NCBI GenBank assembly: GCA_038501625.1
Contig: JAZAYU010000013.1
Span: forward strand, 2,790,001 to 2,854,000
Length of the DNA stretch: 64,000 nucleotides
DNA from: Corbicula japonica
Lineage: Eukaryota; Mollusca; Bivalvia; Venerida; Cyrenidae
Direction of reading: 5' to 3'
Shown: positions 36,492 through 47,340 of the stretch, one piece after another
Numbering within the stretch: the stretch's first letter is position 1
How the letters are laid out: every line of letters starts with the position of its first letter
The notes under the pieces: generated by a model
The model's database searches: none
Told to the model about the DNA's origin: nothing
The model's input: the letters and a program-made list of their open reading frames with translations, nothing else
Position numbers and translations under genes: made by a program

Positions 36492-36634
36492 GAAGGTTAT
36501 AAAGCTGAGATTGGAAACCAGTCTCAAATCTCAAGCATCTGATTGGCTGAAATGGCGACTGGTCGCCATTTCAGCCAATCAGATGCTTGAGATTTGAGAC
36601 TGGTTTCCATGCTCAGTTTTATAACACTGGGCCC
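36492..36634. mobile_element. Family-2 fold-back MITE
   Basis: Near-perfect hairpin with GGCGACTGGTCGCC at its tip. Confidence 0.87.
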
Positions 36635-36689
36635 TGGCAAACCACGCAAGAGACCAACACAGCACATGAAATCCGCATCCTACCCCAAA

Positions 36690-37010
36690 AAGGGAAATAT
36701 GCATATCAAGAATGGCCTCATCCAAAAGACACAGCCTCCACACACTGCAAATAAGTAGAGGGGAAAAGACCATGGGTAAAAAAATGATCAATTTTAAAAC
36801 AGACAGCGCAAAGAATTAACGAAAATGAGAACCCGACGGTCAGTGTCAAAACTATGTGCCACTGGGGGTTTAAAGCAGGTTCTAGGATACACCAACTTTG
36901 CACTTGCCCCAACAGGTTCTCATACGAACAAACAAATACTAGTTATCTTGGTGATTTGACTCCAACACCCAACCACCAACTCGACCATGTTGCAAGCAAA
37001 AGCACACAAA
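36690..37010. repeat. Dispersed repeat R, copy 1
   Basis: Shares GAAATATGCATATCAAGAAT, AATTAACGAAAATGAGAACC and GCACTTGCCCCAACAGG with the copies at 37577 and 63729. A degenerate piece lies at about 36338-36440. Confidence 0.75.
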
Positions 37011-37139
37011 CATAAAAATATAAGACGCTTGCGTATATCACTGTTAAGTAAGAGGGCGGGTAATTAATAACCTAACCGAGACCGGAGCCCCTGGAGTCAA
37101 ATCAGCAAGATCACGATGGCAGGGACAAACGAGTTAGGC

Positions 37140-37470
37140 CGAGCTTTTGGGTTCTATAACAAGATTTACCTATAAACTTTTAAACCCAAACCACCGTCGC
37201 GCAAACTGCAGACGGGTAAATCATCAAGCATGCAGAGCGCTGTATCATGTTGGTACCCTTTCTTTTTTAATTTACAGATAGATTTTTACGGAAAAAATGG
37301 AGAAATTAACGCTCCTTTTTTAATTAGTTTATAAATCACATCTTCATAAGTACTATAAAACAATTGCTGAAAAAATATCATGCATCAGTAGCGATCTTAA
37401 ACTGCACCTATATTTTTTAAAAATTAAATCTGGGTATTGGCGATAAAACTTACAAAGGGTTTTCCATATT
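37140..37470 (-). pseudogene. Decayed reverse-transcriptase C-terminal fragment, copy 2
   Basis: Homologous at the DNA level to the 38500-38780 part of copy 1 (CAAGCATGCAGAGCGCTG; AATCTGGGTATTGGCGATAA) but with more substitutions and stops. Copies of repeat R follow it on the minus strand, as for copy 1, which suggests R is the 3' part of the same retroelement. Confidence 0.65.
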
Positions 37471-37576
37471 TATCTGTAATAAGAAAAATTCGCATAATTA
37501 AGTATTGGTACAAAATATTACAAAAAAACAAACAGATTCATTAATATGTAAATTTATGTCTATGAAAGACAATAAG

Positions 37577-37990
37577 AAAGGTGAAATATGCATATCAAGA
37601 ATCGTCACACTCACAAAACACAGCTTCCCCACGCAGCGAAACAGAAGAGAGGAAAATAGAGCATGTTTGTTTTAAGTATGTCAATTCAAACAAGACGCCA
37701 CAAAAATTAACGAAAGAGAGAACCCTTAGGGTTACCGCCTTGGAACGGTCAGTGGCAAAAAACAAATTGCCACTGAGGGTTAAAACCAGATTCTCGTGTG
37801 CACCAACCGCACACTTGCCCCAACGTGAAATAACTCCAACCCATCCATCAGCTCAACAATGTTGCATGCAAAAGCACACAAACATATAAAACATAAGAAG
37901 CTAATAGCATTGAAAAGCCAAAGGGGTGGGTACTCAATGACATTACTGAGACCAGAGTCAAATCAGCAAGAACACAATAGGGATAAAAGA
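37577..37990. repeat. Dispersed repeat R, copy 2
   Basis: Begins GTGAAATATGCATATCAAGA and contains AAATTAACGAAAGAGAGAAC, CACTTGCCCCAACGTG and GTTGCATGCAAAAGCACACA, in the same order as copy 1. A long plus-strand frame here is a repeat by-product. Confidence 0.75.
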
Positions 37991-38499
37991 AAGCTTCTAG
38001 GTTCTTTTAAATAAAAAAAATATATCCCTATAAACCTTCATAAACTCTTAGCCTATAGAGATTCGGATATTGTTCAATCACCCCAAGGATAAACTTTTTA
38101 AATTTTGCCTTTGGCGTTGCCTGTGATATGCAGGATTTATATTTTCAGACCCCCTGTCAAAATTCATTCTGTTAAGTTCCGCCCATTGTTTACTCGTTTA
38201 GGACAAACCCATTCTTTTATCTGGGGACCATACGCCGCTGAACATGAAATGGTATTTATCTGAAAATAAAGCATTAAAGGTTCCATGTTCACCGCCATAT
38301 GCATACCGTCGTTTGGGTTAGATCAAAATTGTACTGTTCATTGGTGTAGAGTTGCGCTCAATCCGGGGCTAGGCGGCGTGGGCAGTAATGTGCATTTCTA
38401 TTACTGCACATGAACAGGCTCAATCAAACCGAGCCTGCAGTATTTTTTATATTTGTCGTTTTCGTCGGCTTTCAAAATTCTCTTTTCATCTATCTTAAC

Positions 38500-39234
38500 C
38501 CGTGCCACGGTCGTGCAACCATAGAGGTAAGCATAATGATCAACTGTAGATTGGGTTAATCACCAGGCATGCAGAGCGCTGGAGAATATCATGTTGGTAA
38601 CCTTTCTTTTTTAATTACGTAACATATGGGTTTTACGAATAACCGGAAGAAATTAACAGTCGCAGCCTTTTATTTTCTTAAGTTTATAAATTAAATCTCC
38701 ATAAAAAACTGGCTGTGAAATACCTTGTTGCAATAGGGATTTTAAACCGGACCTGTATTTTATAATTAAATCTGGGTAACGGCGATAAAACTTGCAAACG
38801 GATTTCCTTATTTTGTTATACCGATAACGTTGTTTTAAAAGTTTTTCTGTTATGCAAAGATTACGTTCATTGAAATCATTAACATTATTGCAAGCTCTAG
38901 AAAAGCGAATAAACTGTAAGATATAAACTCCGAAAAATGTTGCGCGAGGAACCTCACCGTCTAAAAACGGAAAATTAACTATATTAAAATTAAAATCATC
39001 TCTTTTATCATATATTTCAGTAGTGATGTATCCATTTTCAATAGAAAAATTAAGATTAAGAAAGTTTGCTTGCTTATCTGAAGAGTTTGCTTTTTAAATT
39101 GTAGTTCATTAGGATACATTTTATTAACCAGATATGGAAATTTGTTATTATCTGTATTCAACAAATCATCATGGTACCTGGAGGTGTTTTTAAAGGCTAT
39201 AATAATGTCATCCTGATGTTCGGTAGAAAGAGAC
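38500..39234 (-). pseudogene. Reverse-transcriptase fragment with YHDD box, copy 1
   Basis: Minus-strand translation gives FKNTSRYHDDLLNTDN (the Y-x-D-D catalytic box), then after a frameshift NSSDKQANFLNLNFSIENG, IYDKRDDFNFNIVNFPFLDG, GVYI-QFIRFSRACN and KSVCKFYRRYPDLI. These motifs belong to a reverse-transcriptase family common in marine invertebrates whose class I cannot settle. The frameshift and later stops make it a pseudogene. Its upstream end is cut by the left edge of the giant inverted repeat. Confidence 0.78.
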
Positions 39235-39388
39235 ATAGAGAATAACAGGTTACTGTCTTGCGATATAAGTGTTATCAGGCGAGGCCGATATGGGGAGCGG
39301 AGGGGCGAGGCTCTGCCGAGCTCCTCCGCCCCCATATCGGCCGAGCCTGATAACACTTATATCGCAAGACAGTAACCTGTTATTCTAT
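39235..39388. repeat. Hairpin module H, left
   Basis: AGAATAACAGGTTACTGTCT through GTTATCAGGC, then a GC-rich tip (GGCAGAGCTC-like), then the complement. A 75-bp arm repeats as half-modules at 41862-41948 and 42990-43085 and in full at 45553-45707, as expected for termini of a mobile element. Confidence 0.9.
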
Positions 39389-40710
39389 TTATCATGCACT
39401 TACCACTTAAATGTCGATGTTTTTCTACTGTATGCTAAATTCATCTGGAATAGGTTTACCGCTGTGATTTTTTGTATGCTAAATTCATTATGAAACGTTT
39501 TATCACCGTGATTTTTTCAAAAATAAACGTTAACAACGCGCGCGGTATTTCTTACGCGCCGATAAATAGTTCTCCTTTATAACGGCCCCTTTTGTTATGA
39601 TTTACATATAATTTTGAGAAATTAGTTCATTTTGAAGCGATAAACTACCCATTTCTTACCCAAATTTAAGATAAACACATTAAAATAAGCTCAAACGAAC
39701 GTTTATTGCTCTGTAATATGATCAATCAAATTTATTTAGCGAGGTCATGGACACCATATTTTTCTGACAGAAACTGTGTTTATTTCGTTGTGATTTGATA
39801 AATTAACAATTGTTCTTGGATAACTATATCGAGAAACAACTGTTTTAATCAGAAATCGGATTTATGACAAAATAAAGTGGCAACAGAAAAGTGAAGTATC
39901 GCTATGTTTCTGGAATTCAGTGATTTGTGTCATCGTTATAATTTTTGACATTGATCAACATCCGTATCTAGCCTTCTAGGAAATGTCACTGAGACATATT
40001 TAATAACATAAGGCATCAACCCAGCACCGAATTCGAATCTCCATCAGACTTTAGAGGGGCCATGATAGCAAATATCACTTGTTTCCTCGGATAGATCTAT
40101 GCTGATCTTCAGAAGAACATGGTCTACAGTACAGTAGACCCACTAACTGAGATCATTCAACACCTGACATGTTTAGTGTTGAAGGATGATACCTCAAATG
40201 TATTACTAAGGTAATTTTTATTATAAAATGTAAATTTAAAATTGTTCATTTTCAGGGTACTGAATTGTTCACCCAACAATCGATAGGACAATTTTATCAG
40301 TTAAATAAACACATTGTGATTGAAATCAGAAGTGAAAGTACAAAAGTTACAAAGAAAAATCTTCAATTTTAGTCCAGTTATATGAATGATTCCACTCCAC
40401 AGGTGTTTTTCTGTGCATTCCATGCGTCAGACGCATTTCCAATGCAAATGTTTATTTTTCTCCCAATTAAAAAAATATTCCTATTGAAAGATAAAATTTT
40501 TGATTCTTAACAGGTTCGCGAAATCTGGATGCTTAGTGCGAGAGTAAAAAAACATGTTTTAGGACAGTACGAGACGGGATTTATCAATCGCTTTCCAGTT
40601 GTTTTACATTTTTCCCTATTTTGAATGTTTCTTGACATGAATTTTCTAATTTTGTAAAGAGTCTTTTTTCTCAAAAAGTCAGAAAAGGGCTTGTCCAATA
40701 TTTGATTATG

Positions 40711-40926
40711 TAAATACCTTTATTACATGGGTGAGCATTGTAGATCCTGATCAGCCGCCACATTTGTGCCATCTAAACTGTTCGCTTTTATATTAGTTAG
40801 GTTATTTCTGACCAAGATGCAACTAATGCGAATCGAGATCTTAAATCAAGGATATGAATATTTCAACATCTGGTTCTACACTGGTGGCACATGCATTAAA
40901 ATGTGTATATTTGGAGTAAAAGGTTA
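40711..40926. mobile_element. Family-1 MITE in left arm
   Basis: Contains GTAGATCCTGATCAGC and the closing GGAGTAAAAGGTTAA. Present at the matching place in the right arm, so it predates the arm duplication. Confidence 0.72.
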
Positions 40927-41078
40927 ATTAAACATTTACCTTTAACCATAATTTTGTATAATTTTTATGAGTTTTACCCCCAAACCCTGTACCTGCGATG
41001 TGTTTTAATGCATATCACAAAACAGTAACCTGATTTATATTATTTTGTAGGTTGGTCCCACCATGATTGTCTAACCCT

Positions 41079-41151
41079 ATGAATGGATGTCTCTGTCATG
41101 CCGAATTTACAAGAGGTACTGACCGTACTGAAGTTGTGAAAGACAAGAAAG
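41079..41151 (+). CDS. Small spliced frame in left arm, exon 1 (unrecognised)
   Basis: After a TTTTGTAG acceptor, ATG at 41079 opens MNGCLCHAEFTRGTDRTEVV, then KDKK, and ends at a GTAAAA donor in phase 1. Joined to 42172-42308 it gives 69 residues, basic at the C-terminal half. An upstream TGA in the same frame supports this ATG. I do not recognise the family. An upstream spliced leader is possible (AG/GTAATT donor near 40211). The mirror copy has E18 changed to G. Real gene, transposon remnant or chance are all possible. Confidence 0.35.
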
Positions 41152-42171
41152 GTAAAAATTAAAAATCAGACTCAGTTTTATTTTACAACATCATAATTAT
41201 GCATGTTTATATACTATAAGAAATTTAAATTATTGAAGAACACTTCCAATTTTAGGTTTGAAAGTCAACACTGAAAATAGTAGGCTAAATTAATGTGTAA
41301 ATGGTGTGCATAAAATTAATTTTTTCTCATAACTGGACAAGTTTTCTTAATATTTCATAAGACATTGCAGTACAATTACGTATAAAATATTGTGAAGAAA
41401 CTTTTATTTTAATAAGCACTTGCTCCAAATTGTCATCTTTGTAACATTTATAAGATAAATCATTACTCAAGATTTTTGGAAAGATTTCATACTAGTTTAA
41501 AAAACCAACAGACTATGCATTAACAATTTCCGCCTGCATGAAGTACATTCACGGCCATCAGTCCCATTCCTAATTACAAAACATGGTTTTTCCCAAAACA
41601 TGATTAAGAAAAAAATATATGTTACTTGCTTATGTTGAAAAATCACATTAAACCCTGAAATTTAATTTGGGTGATTGGTGATCAATCTGTAGACTCTTTA
41701 AAAATAATTTTTATCAACATTTGATTAATGAAGTTGAAATTCTCAATTTCAGTGAAAAATTTGTAGTATTTCCCTTCTCAAAATGGTGCCAAAAAACACT
41801 GTAAAATAAACTTTAAACAAGTTTTAAGTATCGTATATCATCAGGATATTGTTAAAAATCACGGCAGAGCCTCGCCCTTCCGCTCCCCATTTCGGCCTCG
41901 ACTGATAACACTTATATCGCAAGACAGTAACCTTGTTATTCTCTATTGACGGTTTTACAACAACAAATTTCATTCTTCTTCCGCTTTTATTCAGTCACAA
42001 AAAATGTGGAGCAGTAATTTTATTTCACAAAACCTTGTTTTTAAGCAATCTGTGTCACTCTTCTGTCACAATTATTATTGCTTTTGCAGACCTGTTTCAA
42101 TATATGTGTTTTTGGAGTCAGCCAAAGTCTATTTTTTTAAATGAAGTGTTTTTTTCTCGTTTATTTTCCAG

Positions 42172-42308
42172 AGTTTCCCATGAAAAAAATGAATCCACAT
42201 CTCGCCAACAACACCAATCGTACGAGCCACGAATTTACAGGAATAACGCATTTGAAAACAGACGAAAAACGACGAATTACTGGAGAAAGTCCAATTAGCA
42301 GTGTTTAA
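42172..42308 (+). CDS. Small spliced frame in left arm, exon 2 (unrecognised)
   Basis: Follows a good acceptor (TTTATTTTCCAG), phase 1. It encodes EFPMKKMNPHLANNTNRTSH, then EFTGITHLKTDEKRRITG and ESPISSV to TAA at 42306-42308. The right-arm copy has eight rather than seven A's after CCCATG, which shifts the frame to one ending NYWRKSN, so the original frame is uncertain. Confidence 0.33.
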
Positions 42309-42319
42309 TAAACGTTTTT

Positions 42320-42617
42320 ATCATGCACCCTAATGCTAAAGCTCCTATACCCGCCGGGGTGATATTTGTTTCGCATATCGGTCACCGACCCGATATTGCT
42401 TGCACCGTGTTAAGTTTACCATAAAGTCCGAGGACACCCGTCGTCCAATCCGACGAGACCTCTCATCCGTAACTCCGCCCACTTAGTGACAGAACTACTT
42501 TCCGGAAGCCATTGTAACTAATGTAAACAAATATCGATAACGAAACAATTTTCCGTATTTCACTTTATTTTATAAGATTTGAAAACAAATAATGGTGTTA
42601 TTGTCATTTTTTCTTAG
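42320..42617. repeat. Spacer of the giant inverted repeat (S)
   Basis: Unique centre of about 298 bp, more GC-rich than its surroundings, with CCCGCCGGGGTGATATT and an ETS-like TTTCCGGAAG. Its reverse complement recurs at 45709-46010. It could carry promoter activity, but this rests on composition only. Confidence 0.9.
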
Positions 42618-42633
42618 AAAAACGTTTATTAAA

Positions 42634-42770
42634 CACTGCTAATTGGACTTTCTCCAGTAATTCGTCGTTTTTCGTCTGTTTTCAAATGCGTTATTCCTGT
42701 AAATTCGTGGCCCGTACGATTGGTGTTGTTGGCGAGATGTGGATTCATTTTTTTTCATGGGAAACTCTGG
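42634..42770 (-). pseudogene. Small spliced frame in right arm, exon 2, shifted frame
   Basis: Mirror of 42172-42308 with one extra A in the homopolymer after CCCATG and one substitution (TACGGG for TACGAG). Compared with the left arm the frame is shifted and ends earlier. Limits approximate by one or two bases. Confidence 0.33.
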
Positions 42771-43790
42771 AAAATAAACGAGAAAAAAACACTTCATTTA
42801 AAAAAATAGACTTTGGCTGACTCCAAAAAGACATATATTGAAACAGGTCTGCAAAAGCAATAATAATTGTGACAGAAGAGTGACACAGATTGCTTAAAAA
42901 CAAGGTTTTGTGAAATAAAATTACTGCTCCACATTTTTTTTGTGACTGAATAAAAGCGGAAGAAGAATGAAATCTGTTGTTGTAAAACCGTCAATAGAGA
43001 ATAACAAGGTTACTGTCTTGCGATATAAGTGTTATCAGTCGAGGCCGAAATGGGGAGCGGAAGGGCGAGGCTCTGCCGTGATTTTTAACAATATCCTGAT
43101 GATATACGATACTTAAAACTTGTTTAAAGTTTATTTTACAGTGTTTTTTGGCACCATTTTGAGAAGGGAAATACTACAAATTTTTCACTGAAATTGAGAA
43201 TTTCAACTTCATTAATCAAATGTTGATAAAAATTATTTTTAAAGAGTCTACAGATTGATCACCAATCACCCAAATTAAATTTCAGGCTTTAATGTGATTT
43301 TTCAACATAAGCAAGTAACATATATTTTTTTCTTAATCATGTTTTGGGAAAAACCATGTTTTGTAATTAGGAATGGGACTGATGGCCGTGAATGTACTTC
43401 ATGCAGGCGGAAATTGTTAATGCATAGTCTGTTGGTTTTTTAAACTAGTATGAAATCTTTCCAAAAATCTTGAGTAATGATTTATCTTATAAATGTTACA
43501 AAGATGACAATTTGGAGCAAGTGCTTATTAAAATAAAAGTTTCTTCACAATATTTTATACGTAATTGTACTGCAATGTCTTATGAAATATTAAGAAAACT
43601 TGTCCAGTTATGAGAAAAAATTAATTTTATGCACACCATTTACACATTAATTTAGCCTACTATTTTCAGTGTTGACTTTCAAACCTAAAATTGGAAGTGT
43701 TCTTCAATAATTTAAATTTCTTATAGTATATAAACATGCATAATTATGATGTTGTAAAATAAAACTCTGAGTCTGATTTCAAATTTTTAC

Positions 43791-43863
43791 CTTTCTTGTC
43801 TTTCACAACTCCAGTACGGTCAGTACCTCTTGTAAATTCGGCATGACAGAGACATCCATTCAT
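43791..43863 (-). CDS. Small spliced frame in right arm, exon 1
   Basis: Mirror of 41079-41151 with one amino-acid change (E to G at residue 18); same ATG and donor. Confidence 0.33.
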
Positions 43864-44015
43864 AGGGTTAGACAATCATGGTGGGACCAACCTACAAAAT
43901 AATATAAATCAGGTTACTGTTTTGTGATATGCATTAAAACACATCGCAGGTACAGGGTTTGGGGGTAAAACTCATAAAAATTATACAAAATTATGGTTAA
44001 AGGTAAATGTTTAAT

Positions 44016-44231
44016 TAACCTTTTACTCCAAATATACACATTTTAATGCATGTGCCACCAGTGTAGAACCAGATGTTGAAATATTCATATCCTTGATTTA
44101 AGATCTCGATTCGCATTAGTTGCATCTTGGTCAGAAATAACCTAACGAATATAAAAGCGAACAGTTTAGATGGCACAAATGTGGCGGCTGATCAGGATCT
44201 ACAATGCTCACCCATGTAATAAAGGTATTTA
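44016..44231. mobile_element. Family-1 MITE in right arm
   Basis: Mirror of 40711-40926. Confidence 0.72.
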
Positions 44232-45552
44232 CATAATCAAATATTGGACAAGCCCTTTTCTGACTTTTTGAGAAAAAAGACTCTTTCCAAAATTAGAAAA
44301 TTCATGTCAAGAAACATTCAAAATAGGGAAAAATGTAAAACAACTGGAAAGCGATTGATAAATCCCGTCTCGTACTGTCCTAAAACATGTTTTTTTACTC
44401 TCGCACTAAGCATCCAGATTTCGCGAACCTGTTAAGAATCAAAAATTTTATCTTTCAATAGGAATATTTTTTTAATTGGGAGAAAAATAAAAATTTGCAT
44501 TGGAAATGCGTCTGACGCATGGAATGCACAGAAAAACACCTGTGGAGTGGAATCATTCATATAACTGGACTAAAATTGAAGATTTTTCTTTGTAACTTTT
44601 GTACTTTCACTTCTGATTTCAATCAAAATGTGTTTATTTAACTGATAAAATTGTCCTGTCGATTGTTGGGTGAACAATTCAGTACCCTGAAAATGAACAA
44701 TTTTAAATTTACATTTTATAATAAAAATTACCTTAGTAATACATTTGAGGTATCATCCTTCAACACTAAACATGTCAGGTGTTGACTGATCTCAGTTAGT
44801 GGGTCTACTGTACTGTAGACCATGTTCTTCTGAAGATCAGCATAGATCTATCCGAGGAAACAAGTGATATTTGCTATCATGGCCCCTCTAAAGTCTGATG
44901 GAGATTCGAATTCGGTGCTGGGTTGATGCCTTATGTTATTAAATATGTCTCAGTGACATTTCCTAGAAGGCTAGATACGGATGTTGATCAATGTCAAAAA
45001 TTATAACGATGACACAAATCACTGAATTCCAGAAACATAGCGATACTTCACTTTTCTGTTGCCACTTTATTTTGTCATAAATCCGATTTCTGATTAAAAC
45101 AGTTGTTTCTCGATATAGTTATCCAAGAACAATTGTTAATTTATCAAATCACAACGAAATAAACACATTTTCTGTCAGAAAAATATGGTGTCCATGACCT
45201 CGCTAAATAAATTTGATTGATCATATTACAGAGCAATAAACGTTCGTTTGAGCTTATTTTAATGTGTTTATCTTAAATTTGGGTAAGAAATGGGTAGTTT
45301 ATCGCTTCAAAATGAACTAATTTCTTAAAATTATATGTAAATCATAACAAAAGGGGCCGTTATAAAGGAGAACTATTTATCGGCGCGTAAGAAATACCGC
45401 GCGCGTTGTTAACGTTTATTTTTGAAAAAATCACGGCGATAAAACGTTTCATAATGAATTTAGCATACAAAAAATCACAGCGGTAAACCTATTCCAGATG
45501 AATTTAGCATACAGTAGAAAAACATCGACATTTAAGTGGTAAGTGCATGATA

Positions 45553-45707
45553 AATAGAATAACAGGTTACTGTCTTGCGATATAAGTGTTATCAGGCTCG
45601 GCCGATATGGGGGCGGAGGAGCTCGGCAGAGCCTCGCCCCTCCGCTCCCCATATCGGCCTCGCCTGATAACACTTATATCGCAAGACAGTAACCTGTTAT
45701 TCTCTAT
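45553..45707. repeat. Hairpin module H, right
   Basis: Mirror copy of the left module with the same GC-rich tip. Confidence 0.9.
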
Positions 45708-45708
45708 T

Positions 45709-46010
45709 TCTAAGAAAAAATGACAATAACACCATTATTTGTTTTCAAATCTTATAAAATAAAGTGAAATACGGAAAATTGTTTCGTTATCGATATTTGT
45801 TTACATTAGTTACAATGGCTTCCGGAAAGTAGTTCTGTCACTAAGTGGGCGGAGTTACGGATGAGAGGTCTCGTCGGATTGGACGACGGGTGTCCTCGGA
45901 CTTTATGGTAAACTTAACACGGTGCAAGCAATATCGGGTCGGTGACCGATATGCGAAACAAATATCACCCCGGCGGGTATAGGAGCTTTAGCATTAGGGT
46001 GCATGATAAA
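45709..46010. repeat. Inverted second copy of the spacer (S')
   Basis: Exact-looking reverse complement of the spacer, starting CTAAGAAAAAATGACAATAA and ending GGTGCATGATAAAA. The whole block therefore reads A-S-A'-S'. No matching copy precedes the left arm. Confidence 0.93.
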
Positions 46011-46013
46011 ACA

Positions 46014-46854
46014 TAAAATCTCTTTCATAACAGTATCAAAAACAGATCAGCAACAAGGTGTCCACAATTAGTACCCATTGGAATGCCTATTAAGATCGAT
46101 ATTTAAATGGTTAATAAAAGTTAAATGAAACTGGCTTTGCATATGTATGGGCTAGAATAATAATAACAAGAAGATAATCAATCAGATAGTCCTAGAATTC
46201 ATGATAACTATGTACAATTATTGTTTTCACAAATAAGCTCATATAGTAAATTAAATACATATTCTTTATTTAAAACAAGTTGAAAACATATGAAAAATAT
46301 TTAGATGCAGTTAGAAATAAATCCCATAGAGAATCCATGGCGTGATTAAAATGCTCTTCACACAAATTGTTTGTAGGAGAGGATAGACATAGAAATATAG
46401 ATAGAAATGAACTAATTTGTAAACGATGTAATATGAAAACTGGTGAAAAATAAATTTTATTTTCTTCTTGTATGTCCTTTTAACAGGAATTAAATGTTTA
46501 CCGAAATACTATTATACCTGGCTGAGAATTCAAAAGTTCAAAGTATCCTTGAAACAAAACAAAAATCATTGTTGATAAAATTAGCTTAATTTATTTTTCT
46601 AGCCAATAAGCAAAGAGATAGCTTTATTTGATTTGTGTTTTATTGCTATTTTACTATTTTACTATGCTTTATATGAATGCATCTAGTAACGCTTTATCAT
46701 AGATAACTGATATAGAAAATATATGTCTTTTTCGTTCAAATATTCCTGTGTTTACATACTTTTCTCTATGTGTATGTGTATGTTGTAAACCGCCGTCAAC
46801 TGATGGCAAAAACATGTATAATGTTTATATTTATAAAAACTTTGAATTGACTTT
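46014..46854. other. Non-coding stretch right of the inverted repeat
   Basis: AT-rich DNA with nothing recognised on either strand. Confidence 0.4.
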
Positions 46855-47340
46855 GACTCGTTGGCAACGATAACCATGTTTTATTAAAAGGTTTTTTGTT
46901 ATGCAAAGGTAATGTTCATTAAAATCTATAAAGTTTTTGGAAGCCCTAGAAAAACGAACAAGTTGTGAAATATAACTACCGTAAGATATTGCTTGAGGGA
47001 CATCATCATCTAAAAAGGAAATTTACAATATTAAAAAAACAAATCATATCTTCTATCATACAGTTAAGTGGTTACGAAAGTATGGTCAATAGAAAGATTA
47101 AGATCAAGAAAGTTCGCTTGCTTTTCTGAATTGTTTGCTTTGTTAAGCGTAACTTCATCAGGCTATATTTTGTTGGCCCATGATGGAAAATAGCTACGTT
47201 AAGGTACATAGAGGTGTTGTTCAAAGGATAGTTTAAGTATGCCCATGTACAGTCACCTAATATGATTGACATTCTGCATGGTTTGAAATAAGCATTATAA
47301 TCATCAAGGGAGGTAACTGAAACGGATAACTTCACTGAAG
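46855..47340 (-). pseudogene. Reverse-transcriptase fragment, copy 3
   Basis: Minus strand reads, in shifting frames, NNTSMYLNV, SEKQANFLDLNLSIDHT, LYDRRYDLF, VCKFPF-like and QLVRFSRAS-like pieces, matching copy 1 segment by segment. The Y-x-D-D box is destroyed. It lies on the far side of the giant inverted repeat from copy 1 but is too diverged to be its severed half. Confidence 0.7.

Larger units (their letters stand above)
36225..38497. repeat. Block bounded by an inverted repeat of about 75 bp
   Basis: The 36225-36300 sequence (AGATGAAAAGGGAACTTTGA ... GGCTCGGTTTGAG) is the imperfect reverse complement of about 38420-38497. Inside lie decayed reverse-transcriptase and dispersed-repeat copies and a family-2 MITE. 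Whether the repeats are ends of one element is unresolved. Confidence 0.55.
39235..42319 (+). repeat. Giant inverted repeat, left arm
   Basis: Base x in this arm pairs with base 84942 - x in the right arm over about 3.09 kb, drifting by only a few bases near the centre. The few differences seen are single substitutions (for example TTGTAAAGAG against TTGGAAAGAG) and one homopolymer length change. The arm carries, in order: a 150-bp hairpin module (39235-39388), a family-1 MITE, a two-exon reading frame and a half-hairpin module at 41862-41948. The arms probably arose together very recently or are kept alike by gene conversion. Confidence 0.95.
42618..45707 (-). repeat. Giant inverted repeat, right arm
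   Basis: Reverse complement of 39235-42319 with the same internal order, so the two small spliced frames point at each other. Its hairpin module is at 45553-45707. Confidence 0.95.

Noticed and set aside
39269..39493. Frames crossing the hairpin modules
   Set aside because: They are palindromic by-products, present identically on both strands and in both arms.
41933..42298. 121-codon plus-strand frame in the left arm
   Set aside because: It runs through a probable intron and its acceptor; the right-arm copy is broken, and the protein has no domain.
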